Shown here in pieces: positions 8,530 to 18,299 of a stretch of 64,000 nucleotides of DNA. The DNA is from Gemmatimonadota bacterium (GTDB lineage Bacteria; Gemmatimonadota; Gemmatimonadetes; Palauibacterales; Palauibacteraceae), in the NCBI GenBank assembly GCA_021295785.1, contig JAGWBR010000016.1:1-64000 (forward strand). The letters are read 5' to 3'. A program made the position numbers and the translations under genes. The notes below the pieces were generated by a model. It searched no databases and had not been told where the DNA came from. It saw nothing but the letters and a program-made list of their open reading frames with translations. Within the stretch, counting starts at the first letter, position 1, and the number at the start of each line of letters is the position of its first letter.

Positions 8530-11500
8530 ATGACCGAACCCAGCGGGGCTCCCCCGCCGTTCGTCCACCTCCACTGCCACAGCGAATTCTCGCTGCTTGA
8601 TGGTGCCAACCGATTAACCGACCTGATCACCAGGGCCGGCGAACTCGGCATGCCCGCTCTGGCCCTGACCGACCACGGCAACCTCTACGGTGCGTGGCAT
8701 TTCCAGCGGATGGCCCGAGCCGCCGGAATCAAGCCGATCATTGGCTGCGAGCTCTACGTGGCCTACGGCGACCGCCGCCAGAGAAGGCCCAACCCGGACG
8801 CCCCCGGCGGCCGCAGGTACGCCCATCTGGTGGTCCTGGCCGAGAACCCGGCCGGCTACCGCAACCTCTGCAAACTGTCGTCGATCGGTCACCTGGAGGG
8901 GTTCTACCACAAACCCCGGGTGGACCGGGAGGTCCTGGCGGCCCACTCGGAGGGCCTGATCGTACTCTCCGCCTGCCTGGTGGGCGAAGTCGCTTCGTAC
9001 CTGATGAACGACCGCTGGGACGAGGCGAAAGCCACGGCCGAGTGGTACGCCCGCACGTTCCCGGGGCGTTACTGGTTGGAACTTCAGGACCACGGACTCG
9101 ACGAGCAGAAGAACGTCAACTCCGGCGTAATCCAGCTGGCCGACGAACTGGGGCTTCCCCTCACGGTCACCAACGATGCCCACTACCTGAATCGCGGCGA
9201 CGCCGACGCGCATGACACGCTCCTGTGCATCGGTACCGGCAAGATGAAGACCGACGAAGACCGGCTGCGGTTCCACGGCGAGGAGATCTACTTCAAGTCG
9301 GCCCGGGAGATGGCGGAGCTCTTCCCCGATCGCCCCGATGCGCTGGCTTCCACTGTCGAAATAGCCGAACGCTGCAACGTCGAATTCGACACGTCCTATC
9401 ATCTGCCCGAATTCCCGCTCCCGGCCGACTTCGAAGCTCCGATGGAGATGCTGCGGCACGAGGCAGGCCAGGGCGCCCGGCGCCGGTACGGCGACCCGTT
9501 GCCCCCGGAAGTCCGGGAGCGGCTGGAGTTTGAACTGGGCGTGATTGAGCGGACGGGATACGCCGGCTACCTGCTCATCGTGTGGGACTTCATCGAGGCG
9601 GCGCGCAGGCTGAGGGTACCGGTCGGCCCCGGGCGCGGGTCCGCGGCCGGGTCCATCATCTGCTATTCGCTCGGCATCACCGACATCGAGCCACTGCATT
9701 TCGGCCTGCTGTTTGAGCGGTTCCTCAACCCGGAACGCGTCTCGATGCCGGACATCGACATCGATTTCTGCTACGAACGCCGGGGCGAGGTCCTTGAGTA
9801 CGTCCGCCAGAAGTACGGCCGTGACTCGGTGGGACACATCGTCACGTTCGGGACGATGCAGGCTCGCGCCGTTATCCGGGACGTCGGCCGGGTGCTGGGT
9901 TTCACGCCGCAGGCGACTGACAAACTGGCCAAGCTGGTACCCCAGAATCCGGCCCGGAAGGTGACGGTAGCCGACGCGCGCCAAGATGTGAAGGATCTCC
10001 GCGAACAGGACGGCGACGATGACGAAGTGAAGCGGCTGCTGGATTACGCGCAGCAGCTGGAGGGGTTGTCGCGGCACGAGTCGGTGCACGCCGCCGGCGT
10101 CGTGATCGCTCCCGGGCCGCTGAGCGACTATGTGCCGGTGTGCGCGGACAAACGCAACCCCGAAGTGGTGGTCACCCAGTTCGACATGGTGGCGCTGGAG
10201 CAGGCGGGGATGCTCAAGATGGACTTCCTGGGACTGCGCACGCTGACCGTGATCGAAGACGCGGTCGCAATGGTGAAAGAAAGGACCGGCGAAACCGTTG
10301 ACTGGGACCGGATCGGACTGGAAGACGCCAGGGTCTTCGAACATCTGGCCAAGGGCGAAACAAGGGGAGTCTTCCAGTTTGAGTCGGCGCTTGCGGCCGA
10401 CAAGCTCCGCGCCATGCGATGCGACCGGTTCGACGACCTGGTAGCCGTGAACGCCCTTATCCGGCCGGGTCCGCTCGATTCGGGCATGACCGACGTTTAC
10501 ATCCGGCGCAAGCGGGGCGAACAACCGGTCGACTACCCCGACCCGCGGCTCAAGGGAATTCTGGAGCCCACCTACGGCATCATCACCTACCAGGAGCAGG
10601 TGATGCAGGCCGCCAACAAGGTGGCCGGTTTCTCGCTGGCCGAGGCGGACGTGCTGCGCAAGGCGGTGGGGAAGAAAGACGCCGAGCTGACCGACCGCGT
10701 GCTCAAGGATTTCGTCGAGGGGGCAGTGAAGAACGGGGTCGAACGGGCCGCGGCGAACGAACTGGCGGAGCTGATTCGGACCTTCGGCCGGTACGGCTTC
10801 AACAAGGCCCACTCGGTGGCCTACGCCATGCTCTCGTACCGGACGGCGTGGCTCAAGGTGCACTACCCGGCGGAGTTCATGGCGGCGCTGATGTCGTCCG
10901 AGATCGGCCAGACCGACAGGGTGGTGTCTTCGATGGCGCTCGCGCAGAAAATGGACCTGAGGGTGCTGCCTCCTTCGGTGGCGGAATCGGGTTACCGGTT
11001 TACGGTGGTGGACGACCCGGAGCGGCCGGGGAAATCGGCCATTCGGTTCGGCCTGGGGGCGATCAAGGGTGCGGGCGAGTCGGCGGTCAGGTCGATAGTC
11101 GAGGCCCGCGCCGAGTCGCCGTTCACCGGATTCCTGGACTTTCTCGAGCGGATCGACCTGCGCCTCAACAATGCAGGCGTGCTGCAGGCCCTGATCGGAG
11201 CCGGAGCGCTGGACTCTTTCGGGGACCGCGCGGCCATGGTGAAGGGCCTGGAGACTATGCTGCGCGAGGCGCAGAGCCGCCAGCACGAAGTGGCCGTGGG
11301 ACAGGTCAGCCTTTTCGGCGGTGGTTCTTCGGAGCCGCGGCCGTCTCCCACGCTTCCGGAGCAAGCTCCCTGGTCCGAGCGGGAACGATTGCGCGAGGAG
11401 AAGGCCAGGCTCGGGTTCTACATCTCGGGGCACCCGCTGCGCCGCCACCGCGAGATCGTGCACTCGTTTGCCAGGACCGCGGCAACGTCGCGGTTTTCCA

Positions 11501-12141
11501 GACTGCGGGACCGCAATGTCGAGGTGGCCTGCGTGATAACCGAGACCGAAGTGCGCACATCGAGGCGCGACGGCCGGGAGTACGCGCGGCTGACAATCGA
11601 AGACTTCGAGGGAACGGCGACCGCGCTGGTTTTCTCGAAAGCGTGGGAGCGGTACCGGGACTCGGTCGGAGACGACCGGCCGGTCCTGATTGCCGGGACG
11701 GTGTCCGGAAACTCGCGCGACGATGACGATCCGCCGCTGTTTGTGAACCGCGTGGTGCCCCTGGCCGAGGCCGTGCGCCCGGAGGACCTGATGGTCCTGA
11801 TCCCGGTGACCGTGGGCGACGGCGTGGCCACGGAGAAGTCTTTCAGGGAAGCTCGCCGGCTGGCAGAGAGCGCCCCCGGGGCATCGCGCCTGGGGTTCGA
11901 ATGGCTGCCCGCGGGAGATGACGAGGCGGCGGCGCAGCGCGCGCCGGGCAGCCTCGGGCGGGGTCCGTGGGTAGGTTCCGGCGGGGGGAGACCGTCTTTG
12001 GGGAACGGCCACCAGGAGCCGTGGCGGCTCACATCGCGCACCCTGCGCGTGGAGGCCAGCAGCGAAACGATCGGCAGGTTGCGAACCATATTCGGCGACG
12101 GCGTGCGGGTGGAGAGAATCGCTGCCGCTGGTCGGCGCTAG
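8530..12141 (+). CDS. dnaE: DNA polymerase III alpha subunit
   Basis: This is the catalytic subunit of the replicative DNA polymerase (1,203 residues, normal for DnaE1). In order: PHP domain starting at HLHCHSEFSLLDG, the palm with catalytic aspartates in PDIDIDFCYERR near residue 405, the fingers with GRYGFNKAHSVAYA, a helix-hairpin-helix region with GFLDFLERIDLRLNNAG, and an OB-fold near residue 995 onward (VACVITETEVRTSRRDGR). The C-terminal tail after about 1,100 is poorly conserved and Gly/Arg-rich. The gene starts a plus-strand run with accA, ricT and metG. Confidence 0.98.
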   Translation: MTEPSGAPPPFVHLHCHSEFSLLDGANRLTDLITRAGELGMPALALTDHGNLYGAWHFQRMARAAGIKPIIGCELYVAYGDRRQRRPNPDAPGGRRYAHLVVLAENPAGYRNLCKLSSIGHLEGFYHKPRVDREVLAAHSEGLIVLSACLVGEVASYLMNDRWDEAKATAEWYARTFPGRYWLELQDHGLDEQKNVNSGVIQLADELGLPLTVTNDAHYLNRGDADAHDTLLCIGTGKMKTDEDRLRFHGEEIYFKSAREMAELFPDRPDALASTVEIAERCNVEFDTSYHLPEFPLPADFEAPMEMLRHEAGQGARRRYGDPLPPEVRERLEFELGVIERTGYAGYLLIVWDFIEAARRLRVPVGPGRGSAAGSIICYSLGITDIEPLHFGLLFERFLNPERVSMPDIDIDFCYERRGEVLEYVRQKYGRDSVGHIVTFGTMQARAVIRDVGRVLGFTPQATDKLAKLVPQNPARKVTVADARQDVKDLREQDGDDDEVKRLLDYAQQLEGLSRHESVHAAGVVIAPGPLSDYVPVCADKRNPEVVVTQFDMVALEQAGMLKMDFLGLRTLTVIEDAVAMVKERTGETVDWDRIGLEDARVFEHLAKGETRGVFQFESALAADKLRAMRCDRFDDLVAVNALIRPGPLDSGMTDVYIRRKRGEQPVDYPDPRLKGILEPTYGIITYQEQVMQAANKVAGFSLAEADVLRKAVGKKDAELTDRVLKDFVEGAVKNGVERAAANELAELIRTFGRYGFNKAHSVAYAMLSYRTAWLKVHYPAEFMAALMSSEIGQTDRVVSSMALAQKMDLRVLPPSVAESGYRFTVVDDPERPGKSAIRFGLGAIKGAGESAVRSIVEARAESPFTGFLDFLERIDLRLNNAGVLQALIGAGALDSFGDRAAMVKGLETMLREAQSRQHEVAVGQVSLFGGGSSEPRPSPTLPEQAPWSERERLREEKARLGFYISGHPLRRHREIVHSFARTAATSRFSRLRDRNVEVACVITETEVRTSRRDGREYARLTIEDFEGTATALVFSKAWERYRDSVGDDRPVLIAGTVSGNSRDDDDPPLFVNRVVPLAEAVRPEDLMVLIPVTVGDGVATEKSFREARRLAESAPGASRLGFEWLPAGDDEAAAQRAPGSLGRGPWVGSGGGRPSLGNGHQEPWRLTSRTLRVEASSETIGRLRTIFGDGVRVERIAAAGRR

Positions 12142-12179
12142 ACCGGCGAACCGGGTACGGCCGACAAACCAGTGAACGA

Positions 12180-13013
12180 ATGAGCGAACTGCCAGCGACA
12201 GCGGGTGCCGGGTCCCTGACCCGTTACGAGCGGGTCAAGCTCGCCAGGGACCCCAACCGGCCCCTGACGCTCGACTACATCAACGGGATCGGATCACGGT
12301 TCTTTGAACTGAAGGGCGACCGCGGATTCCGTGACGACCCGGCCATTGTCGGCGGGTGGCTCAAGCTGGGCGAGCGGACCGTGATGGTCGTCGGCCATCA
12401 GAAGGGCCGGGAGATGCGCGAGAACCTTCGCCGCAATTTTGGCTCGCCCCACCCCGAGGGATACCGTAAGGCGAACCGCTTGATGACGCTCGCCGCGAAG
12501 TTCGGCAGGCCGGTCCTGACCTTCATCGACACCCAGGGCGCATACCCCGGAATCGGCGCGGAGGAACGAGGCCAGGGAGAAGCGATTGCCCGCAACCTGC
12601 TGACCATGGTGGGGCTGCCAGTACCGATCGTAACAGTGGTGATCGGGGAGGGGGGGAGCGGCGGGGCCCTGGGAATAGGCGTTGGCGACAGAGTCCTGAT
12701 GTTGGAGAACGCCATCTATTCGGTGATTTCTCCCGAGGGGTGCGCCGCGATCCTCTGGCGGAGCCGCGAGCGGGCTTCAGACGCGGCCGAGGCTCTGAAG
12801 TTGACCGCCTCGGACCTGCGGGAGCTGGACGTGGTGGACGAAGTAATCTCCGAACCCGCCGGCGGAGCGCAGACAGAACCCGACGCCGCGATTGCCTCGA
12901 CCGGAGAGGCGATTTCCCGGCACCTGGAAGAGCTGGCGGACCTGCCGTCCGACGAGCTGCTGCTGCGACGCCGCGACAAGTACTATGCCATTGGGGAGTG
13001 GATCGAGCCGTGA
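12180..13013 (+). CDS. accA: Acetyl-CoA carboxylase carboxyltransferase subunit alpha
   Basis: AccA pairs with AccD to move the carboxyl group from carboxybiotin to acetyl-CoA, making malonyl-CoA for fatty acid synthesis. The 277-residue product shows the family core: a GHQKGRE loop, PVLTFIDTQGAYPGIGAEERGQ, and GEGGSGGALGIGVGD. It begins at ATG 12180, just downstream of the dnaE stop; the frame is open further upstream inside dnaE, but that part is not homologous. The stop overlaps the GTG of ricT, so the two are translationally coupled. AccD is not in the window. Confidence 0.95.
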   Translation: MSELPATAGAGSLTRYERVKLARDPNRPLTLDYINGIGSRFFELKGDRGFRDDPAIVGGWLKLGERTVMVVGHQKGREMRENLRRNFGSPHPEGYRKANRLMTLAAKFGRPVLTFIDTQGAYPGIGAEERGQGEAIARNLLTMVGLPVPIVTVVIGEGGSGGALGIGVGDRVLMLENAIYSVISPEGCAAILWRSRERASDAAEALKLTASDLRELDVVDEVISEPAGGAQTEPDAAIASTGEAISRHLEELADLPSDELLLRRRDKYYAIGEWIEP

Positions 13014-13966
13014 CCCCTCTCCGGGCACCGCAGTCGTCCGTGCGGCAGGTCGCCGAAATCAGCTTCAAGGGACTGCGGACCGGCCACTTTTCGTGGGCGG
13101 GCAACGGGGCTCTGAAGCCCCGCGAGTACGTGGTGGTCGAGGCAGACCGGGGCCGGGACGTTGGAACGGTAAAGCGCGTGTCCAACACCGAAGATCTTCA
13201 GTGCGACGCCTCCTGCAACGGCTCGGCCTCCCACCGGGTTCCGACACCGGGGCAGTTCGTGCTGCACCGGGCCGCGCCCGCCGATGTGCTCGGGTTGCTG
13301 CAAATGAGGGCCCAAGAGGGTGAAATCCGCCGCCGGATCCGCTCCCTGGCGGCAAGGCACGAGCTTCAACTCAAGGTCAGCGAAGCGGAGTGGCAGTGGG
13401 ACCGCGGCAAACTGACCGTGTATTTCACCGCAGAGCGCAGGGTCGATTTCAGGGGCTTTGTTCGGTCCCTGGCACGGACCTTCAATGCCCGCATTGAACT
13501 CAGGCAGATCGGCGTGCGCGACGAAGCTCGGCGGTTGGGTGGATTGGGCCGGTGCCGCCGCGAACTCTGCTGCCGCTCCTGGCTCCCCGAGATCCGGCCC
13601 GTGACCCTGGATCTGGCACGCAAACAGGGCCTGCCCCTCAACGCGGCCCAGATTTCGGGGGCCTGCGGCAAACTCATGAACTGCCTTCACTATGAGAAGG
13701 ACCTCTACGAGCAAGCCCGGCGGCAGTACCCGAAGATAGGGAAGAAGTACCAGCTGGCCGGCGGCCCCGAGGAAGTGAGGAGCTGGAACATCTTTGAGGG
13801 TACGGTCACGGTTCGCGATTCGGAGGGGCTGGAGCGAGTGATTCTGCTAAAGGAGTTCAGCGCCGAGCGCGGAGCCGCCCGTCCCGCCGGAGAACCCAGG
13901 CGCGCACCCCGGCCTGCCGCGGCCAGGTCGCCCTCTCCGCCACCCCGGGTAACAACTGGGCGGTAG
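13010..13966 (+). CDS. ricT: PSP1-domain protein, RicT (YaaT) family
   Basis: The 318-residue product matches the PSP1/RicT family. In Bacillus, RicT is part of an iron-sulfur complex that affects RNA maturation through RNase Y. The cysteine-rich signatures LGRCRRELCC and SGACGKLMNCLHYE are present, as is an early cysteine pair in LQCDASC. GTG 13010 is chosen because it overlaps the accA stop (GTGA). The C-terminal 40 residues are a Pro/Arg/Ala-rich tail. Genes of this family often sit beside metG, as here. Its role in this lineage is inferred. Confidence 0.87.
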   Translation: MTPLRAPQSSVRQVAEISFKGLRTGHFSWAGNGALKPREYVVVEADRGRDVGTVKRVSNTEDLQCDASCNGSASHRVPTPGQFVLHRAAPADVLGLLQMRAQEGEIRRRIRSLAARHELQLKVSEAEWQWDRGKLTVYFTAERRVDFRGFVRSLARTFNARIELRQIGVRDEARRLGGLGRCRRELCCRSWLPEIRPVTLDLARKQGLPLNAAQISGACGKLMNCLHYEKDLYEQARRQYPKIGKKYQLAGGPEEVRSWNIFEGTVTVRDSEGLERVILLKEFSAERGAARPAGEPRRAPRPAAARSPSPPPRVTTGR

Positions 13967-13985
13967 TCGGCCCCGGATAAGCTCC

Positions 13986-15626
13986 GTGAGCAAGTTCTAC
14001 ATCACGACCGCCATCGACTATGCCAACGGGGAACCTCATCTGGGGCACGCTGTTGAGAAGATCGGCGCCGACGTGATTGCCCGGTACCGCCGCAGTATTG
14101 GCGACGACGTGTGGTTCGTGATCGGCATGGACGAGCACGGCCAGAAGGTCCAGCGCGAGGCCGAGTCGCGGGGGCGCGATCCGCAGGAGTGGGTCGACAG
14201 TATCGCCAAGTCGTTTGAAAGGGCCTGGGGCCGCCTGGGCATCTCGCACGACGACTTCATCCGCACTTCGCAGGAGCGCCACCGCAGGGGCGTGCGCGAA
14301 TTGATGAGGCAAATCGGTTCCGCCGGCCGGTTCAGGAAGGCGCGCTATTCGGGGCACTACTGCGCGGGATGCGAGGCGTTCAAGAAGCCCGAAGAGCTGG
14401 AGGGCGGTCGGTGCCCCCTGCACCCGACCCGCGAAATCGAGTGGACCGAAGAAGAGAACTGGTTCTTCGAGCTGTCGGCCTACCGAGCCGAGCTCCAGCG
14501 GCGGCTCCGCGACAATCCCGACCTGATTCGTCCCGAGTCTCGCCGGAACGAGATCCTGCGGCTGCTTGAGCAGGGGCTGGAAGACATATCGGCGTCGCGT
14601 TCGAGGATCAGCTGGGGAATCCCGTTTCCGGGGGATGACGACCACACCGTTTACGTCTGGTTCGACGCGCTCGCCAACTACATCACGGCGGTCGGATACC
14701 CCGACGGCGACCGCCTGGACGAGTGGTGGCCGGCGGACCTGCACGTCATCGGCAAAGACATTACACGGTTCCATTGTGTCTACTGGCCGGCGATGCTGCT
14801 GGCCGCCGGTGTGGAGCCCCCGCTCGCGGTCTGGGGACACGGGTTCATCAATGTCGGGGGGGCGAAGCTCTCCAAGTCGGCCGGGACCAGCCTGGACCTT
14901 GACGAGCTGACCGACCGACACGGTGCGGAAGCACTTCGCTTCTTCCTGCTGAGCGAGGTGCCATGGGACGGGGACCGCGGTTTTGCCTCGGCGGAGGAAT
15001 TCATTACCCAGTTCGATCGGCGGTACACCTCCGACCTGGCCAACGACCTGGGCAATCTTCTGAACCGGGTAGTGTCGATGGTCGCTCGCTACCGGAAGGG
15101 GATCCGGCTCGGGTCGCTCTGTTCGCCGGGTTCCGGGGGGGCGAGTCAGGGCCCGCTGTCCGCGGCGACAGCCGGGCGGTTAGCGGCCTACCGCGAACAC
15201 ATGAGCGGACTGTTGTTGCACCGGGCGATCGGGGCTGCCATGGGCCTCGTGCGGGACGCCAACACCTTCGTCGATTCCGCGAAGCCCTGGGAGCTGGCCA
15301 AGGCGGAACGGGGCGGCGCGGACCCGGCCGACCTGGATGCGGTACTCGGCCAGCTGGCCGAAGCTCTGGGCACGCTGGCCGCGATGCTGACGCCCGTCAT
15401 GCCGGGGAAGGCCGAGCAGATGTGGAGTTCTCTGGGAGGCTCCGCCCCCTCCCCTCCCGCCCTGGCCGGTCTTGCAAGCGCGATCGGTGACCTTGGGCCC
15501 GCGGAGCCCGGCCCGGTGCTGTTCCCGCGGGACCTGGTGTCGGGAGCACATCATCCGGAGCCTTCAGTGAGGAGCGTGGATGAGCCGGGCGGGGATGCTG
15601 CGAGAAGTGCGGATGGCGGCGTTTGA
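13986..15626 (+). CDS. metG: Methionyl-tRNA synthetase
   Basis: Charges tRNA-Met with methionine. The 546-residue protein has the class I HIGH motif (GEPHLGHA, residues 15-22), a zinc knuckle region (CAGCEAF and CPLHP) of the one-knuckle type, and the KLSKS motif at residues 294-298. It stops after the anticodon-binding helices and has no C-terminal tRNA-binding domain. Start GTG 13986 follows ricT by 19 bp. Confidence 0.96.
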   Translation: MSKFYITTAIDYANGEPHLGHAVEKIGADVIARYRRSIGDDVWFVIGMDEHGQKVQREAESRGRDPQEWVDSIAKSFERAWGRLGISHDDFIRTSQERHRRGVRELMRQIGSAGRFRKARYSGHYCAGCEAFKKPEELEGGRCPLHPTREIEWTEEENWFFELSAYRAELQRRLRDNPDLIRPESRRNEILRLLEQGLEDISASRSRISWGIPFPGDDDHTVYVWFDALANYITAVGYPDGDRLDEWWPADLHVIGKDITRFHCVYWPAMLLAAGVEPPLAVWGHGFINVGGAKLSKSAGTSLDLDELTDRHGAEALRFFLLSEVPWDGDRGFASAEEFITQFDRRYTSDLANDLGNLLNRVVSMVARYRKGIRLGSLCSPGSGGASQGPLSAATAGRLAAYREHMSGLLLHRAIGAAMGLVRDANTFVDSAKPWELAKAERGGADPADLDAVLGQLAEALGTLAAMLTPVMPGKAEQMWSSLGGSAPSPPALAGLASAIGDLGPAEPGPVLFPRDLVSGAHHPEPSVRSVDEPGGDAARSADGGV

Positions 15627-15736
15627 AGGGGTTTATGGTCTATGAAGCCGGAAGCGGACTACGCAAGGGGCCACAGCGAGCGGCTGTTTGGTACGCTGCG
15701 GGCACGGTTGCCCCAGGAACTGGCCAAGGTCGGGAG
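15627..15736. other. Short intergenic stretch before the IS256 scar
   Basis: A short open frame (15642 onward, starting MKPEADYARG) runs straight through the transposon end, so it is either nothing or the 5' stub of a gene cut by the insertion. No family is recognised. Confidence 0.3.
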
Positions 15737-15851
15737 GGGACTGTCAGATTTTCTGTGTAAATGGCCCTTGCACTTCATACGGGCACTCGGCCCTCGAACA
15801 CGATCGACAGGTGGTTCAGGGCTCGCCACAAGGGAATGGCGATCAAGAAAG
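15737..15851 (-). mobile_element. Remnant of an IS256-family (mutator) element: transposase C-terminus and terminal repeat
   Basis: On the minus strand the frame ending at 15780 reads ...WRALNHLSIVFEGRVPV then stop, which matches the C-terminal end of mutator-type transposases (pattern W..ALN.F.I.FE.R.P). Just outside it, at about 15741-15771, lies a terminal-repeat-like end of the form GGGGACTGTCAGATTTTCTG. The coding part upstream is gone: it abuts the 3' end of the propeller lipoprotein gene at 15852. The element is therefore dead and represented by one end only. Confidence 0.7.
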
Positions 15852-17189
15852 TCACTCCCGCTCGATTCGGAACAGCGCCACCCGCTCGATATCAAGCTCG
15901 TCCCGCTCGCGGACCAGCAAATAGTCATCCCCAAATTCGAGGATATCGTCAAGAGGGCCCGTGGTCATGCGCGCCAAAGGCATCGCAGTGTCGTCGAAGA
16001 TAATCCAGCGCCGCTCATCCGCGATGACCAACATCTCATCCGGTACGTACTCGGCAATCCAGAGATTCCCGCGGAGGTCAAATCGCAACTCACTGAAAAA
16101 GGGAATAACCCCTCTGGCGTCAACCTCGTCCAGGTACTTCAGCCCGATTTCCTCGGTCATCACGCTCGCCGATGTCCCCACCACGTCCCTTATCTCGTCA
16201 ATATGCGCCTCGGTGACCACGTCCGGCGCCCGGACAACCCGCAAGATCCGTTGCAACTGGCCAGTAGTGTCGCGTAACCGGACCTCAAAGCGGCTGGATT
16301 CCCCAACTGCAATCGAATGCGGACCGAAGGCCCAATGGCCTTCCGAGGAGAAGAGTTCCTGGAAGATCCAATGAAGCAGGCGACCGCCCGGAAACGACTC
16401 GGCGATCCACACCTTGGTCCCGCGTCTGACGGAGTCTACCATAGTGGCGCTATCCTCAGCATCACGTGCGAGAAAACCAACCTCCCCAGGGTAGCGCAAA
16501 ACCACATCAGGCTCCAGAATAGGCATTGACTCGGATTCTCTCGTTCCAGACCAGAACACGGTGCCATCGCCGGTGAGTCCCTCGAAGTAGCATCGCGGAA
16601 TACCGAGGGCACTCAGCGACGGACCGCCACGCATGCGACAGGCACCTGTACGGACCGCGTTCACGGTCCCGCTCTCGTCGAACAGGGTTATTCTGTTCAA
16701 CCAGTTGTCGCCCACTGCGAACCCGCCATCCTGCAACGTCCACAAGGAAATCGCCTTGAACTCTCCCGGGCCTTCACCCTCGCGGCCGAAACTCCGGCGG
16801 AGCACCCCATCCGGGCCGAAAACGCGTAGGTGGAGGCCGATTCCTTCCGCAATCACGATTGCTCCTGATCGGAGCCTGAGTGCACCCTCAATCTTCCCAA
16901 TCACATAGGGTTCGCCGATCGTGAGTAGAGGCTCCTGGGAGAGAGACCACTCCGGCAGGGAGTCCAGGACCTCCCCACCTACCCGGACGATTTGCACGCC
17001 CGCCGAATCCGTAACGGTTACGTCGACCCCATCGCCCCCGGAACTGATATCCTCGGAGCTGATATCCTCGGAACTGATATCCTCGGAGCAACCAGGGAAA
17101 AGCGAGAGGGCTACAACCGCTACCCAGAGAACTCCGATACGATGCCCTCGCGGAAAAGCAAGTGGAACCCGCCAACGATTGTGAGACAT
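15852..17189 (-). CDS. 6-bladed beta-propeller lipoprotein
   Basis: The 445-residue product has a signal peptide ending in lipobox FPGC (cysteine 34), then three tandem SEDIS units, then VTVTDSAGVQIV, the usual opening of the propeller lipoproteins common in Gemmatimonadota-like genomes. Repeated blades such as FGREGEGPGEFK and LRFDLRGNLWIAEY support an NHL-like six-bladed fold. The ligand is unknown. The gene is visibly less GC-rich than its neighbours and is bracketed by transposon remnants, which suggests later arrival or movement with them. It ends directly against the IS256 scar, so the last few residues may derive from that junction. Confidence 0.8.
   Translation of the reverse strand: MSHNRWRVPLAFPRGHRIGVLWVAVVALSLFPGCSEDISSEDISSEDISSGGDGVDVTVTDSAGVQIVRVGGEVLDSLPEWSLSQEPLLTIGEPYVIGKIEGALRLRSGAIVIAEGIGLHLRVFGPDGVLRRSFGREGEGPGEFKAISLWTLQDGGFAVGDNWLNRITLFDESGTVNAVRTGACRMRGGPSLSALGIPRCYFEGLTGDGTVFWSGTRESESMPILEPDVVLRYPGEVGFLARDAEDSATMVDSVRRGTKVWIAESFPGGRLLHWIFQELFSSEGHWAFGPHSIAVGESSRFEVRLRDTTGQLQRILRVVRAPDVVTEAHIDEIRDVVGTSASVMTEEIGLKYLDEVDARGVIPFFSELRFDLRGNLWIAEYVPDEMLVIADERRWIIFDDTAMPLARMTTGPLDDILEFGDDYLLVRERDELDIERVALFRIERE
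17041..17085. repeat. Three 15-bp tandem repeats (SEDIS units)
   Basis: Units at 17041-17055, 17056-17070 and 17071-17085 (GAACTGATATCCTCG with one variable base) encode Ser-Glu-Asp-Ile-Ser just after the lipidated cysteine of the propeller lipoprotein. This acidic linker may vary in length between strains. Confidence 0.85.
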
Positions 17190-17197
17190 TTTCTGAT

Positions 17198-17702
17198 TCA
17201 GTTTAGTGAGCTTTCTTTCCCCCCGTTGGCCGGCTTTGCGCCGTTGGCCGACGTGACGGGGATTGCACGGTTGATCCAGGCTTCCGCCAGGAGCTTGGCG
17301 GCCTTCGGCGGGCCTTTCACGAAGCGTCGGGTCTGGCGACGTAGGCCGTGGCCAGCACCTGCCGTCTGTTCTCGATCACCTCGGGCGCGGCCGAAGTAGA
17401 CCTGCTGGGGCGTGAGCAGGCTGATGCCGCCGTGGCGGTGTTCGGTGTTGTACCACTGGAAAAAGGTGCGGCAGAAATCCTTCGCGTCCTCGATACAGCC
17501 GAACCGGCTCGGGAAGCCCGGATGGTACTTGATGGTCTTGAACTGCACTTCCGAGTAGGGGTTGTCGTTCGAGACCCGGGGCCGGCCCAGCGACTGCGTG
17601 ACGCCCGGGTTGGCCAACAACTGCGCCGTGCACTTGGCGGTCATGATAGCTCCCCGGTCCGAGTGCAGCGTGAGCACCTGGGGCCGCGCGCCGTGGCTAG
17701 TT
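17198..17702 (-). pseudogene. 5'-truncated IS3-family transposase (OrfB, integrase core)
   Basis: The minus frame holds the last two thirds of an IS3-type DDE transposase: LHSDRGAIMTA with the second catalytic aspartate, NDNPYSEVQFKTIKYHPGFP with the catalytic glutamate, and WYNTEHRHGGI near the end. The first catalytic aspartate and everything before it are missing. Upstream of about 17700 the open frame continues into unrelated low-complexity sequence. No intact OrfA is seen, so the copy is inactive. Confidence 0.85.
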
Positions 17703-18299
17703 GAACTTGGGATTGATTGATTCCCATTATGGGACCCCAGACCGCATTCCGCAAGGCCTATTGGCAGCCATGTCGGGAGCAAATACATGTCCGGTTTTCG
17801 GAGCACGTGAATTGTCCGCTTTTCCAGACCGCCACCCTGCGAGGCGGGCGGAGCGAGCCGAGTGGGGCGGCGGCCAAACCGGAATAGAAATGTCCGGGGG
17901 TAGAGCGAAATAGAAATGTCCCCCCCTGGATGAGTATTTTCCACCCCCAGCCAGCCGTGGCGGGTAGGGGGTGGGGTGGGTGTAGTGGCCCCCCCCGGGC
18001 GGCCATGACGCCATAGGTATCCGATGATCGCCCGGCGGTTTTCCGCACCGTCATCGCGCTCGACGAAACAGGCCATCATCAGCCAACTCGTCGCATCGTC
18101 ATGGATCGAGATTCATGTGCTCCGAAAACAGAACATTCCATCAGTGTCCGCGAAACCCAGTTGGCGAGCAGTAGCGTGTATCGCTACATTGCGCCCGCTG
18201 TACCCTTGCTGTTTGTACACGGGCGGACGGGTTTGACGGGAGCGGGGCTCAAGGGACAGGCTCCGCGGGGTATGAACAGGCACCTGCACAACTAGCTAT
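17703..18299. mobile_element. Insertion-sequence debris, probably IS21-like ends
   Basis: No intact gene is seen. Between 17769 and 17935 there are repeated short units typical of multi-repeat insertion-sequence ends: TGTCGGGAGCAAAT at 17769, ATGTCCGG nearby, AATTGTCCGCTTTTCC at about 17808-17823, and two AATAGAAATGTCC units at about 17883 and 17908. The first two recur at 62172 in this window. The rest, to 18299, shows no coding signal beyond short spurious frames. Confidence 0.5.

Noticed and set aside
8614-12012. A 1,132-codon open frame antisense to dnaE
   Set aside because: It mirrors the codon structure of a GC-rich gene, has no recognisable domain, and dnaE on the other strand is unmistakable.
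17041-17085. CRISPR-like repeat
   Set aside because: The 15-bp units have no spacers and are in frame within a lipoprotein gene.
18101-18295. Small plus-strand frame before the M23 gene
   Set aside because: It lies in insertion-sequence debris and has no ribosome site or recognisable sequence.
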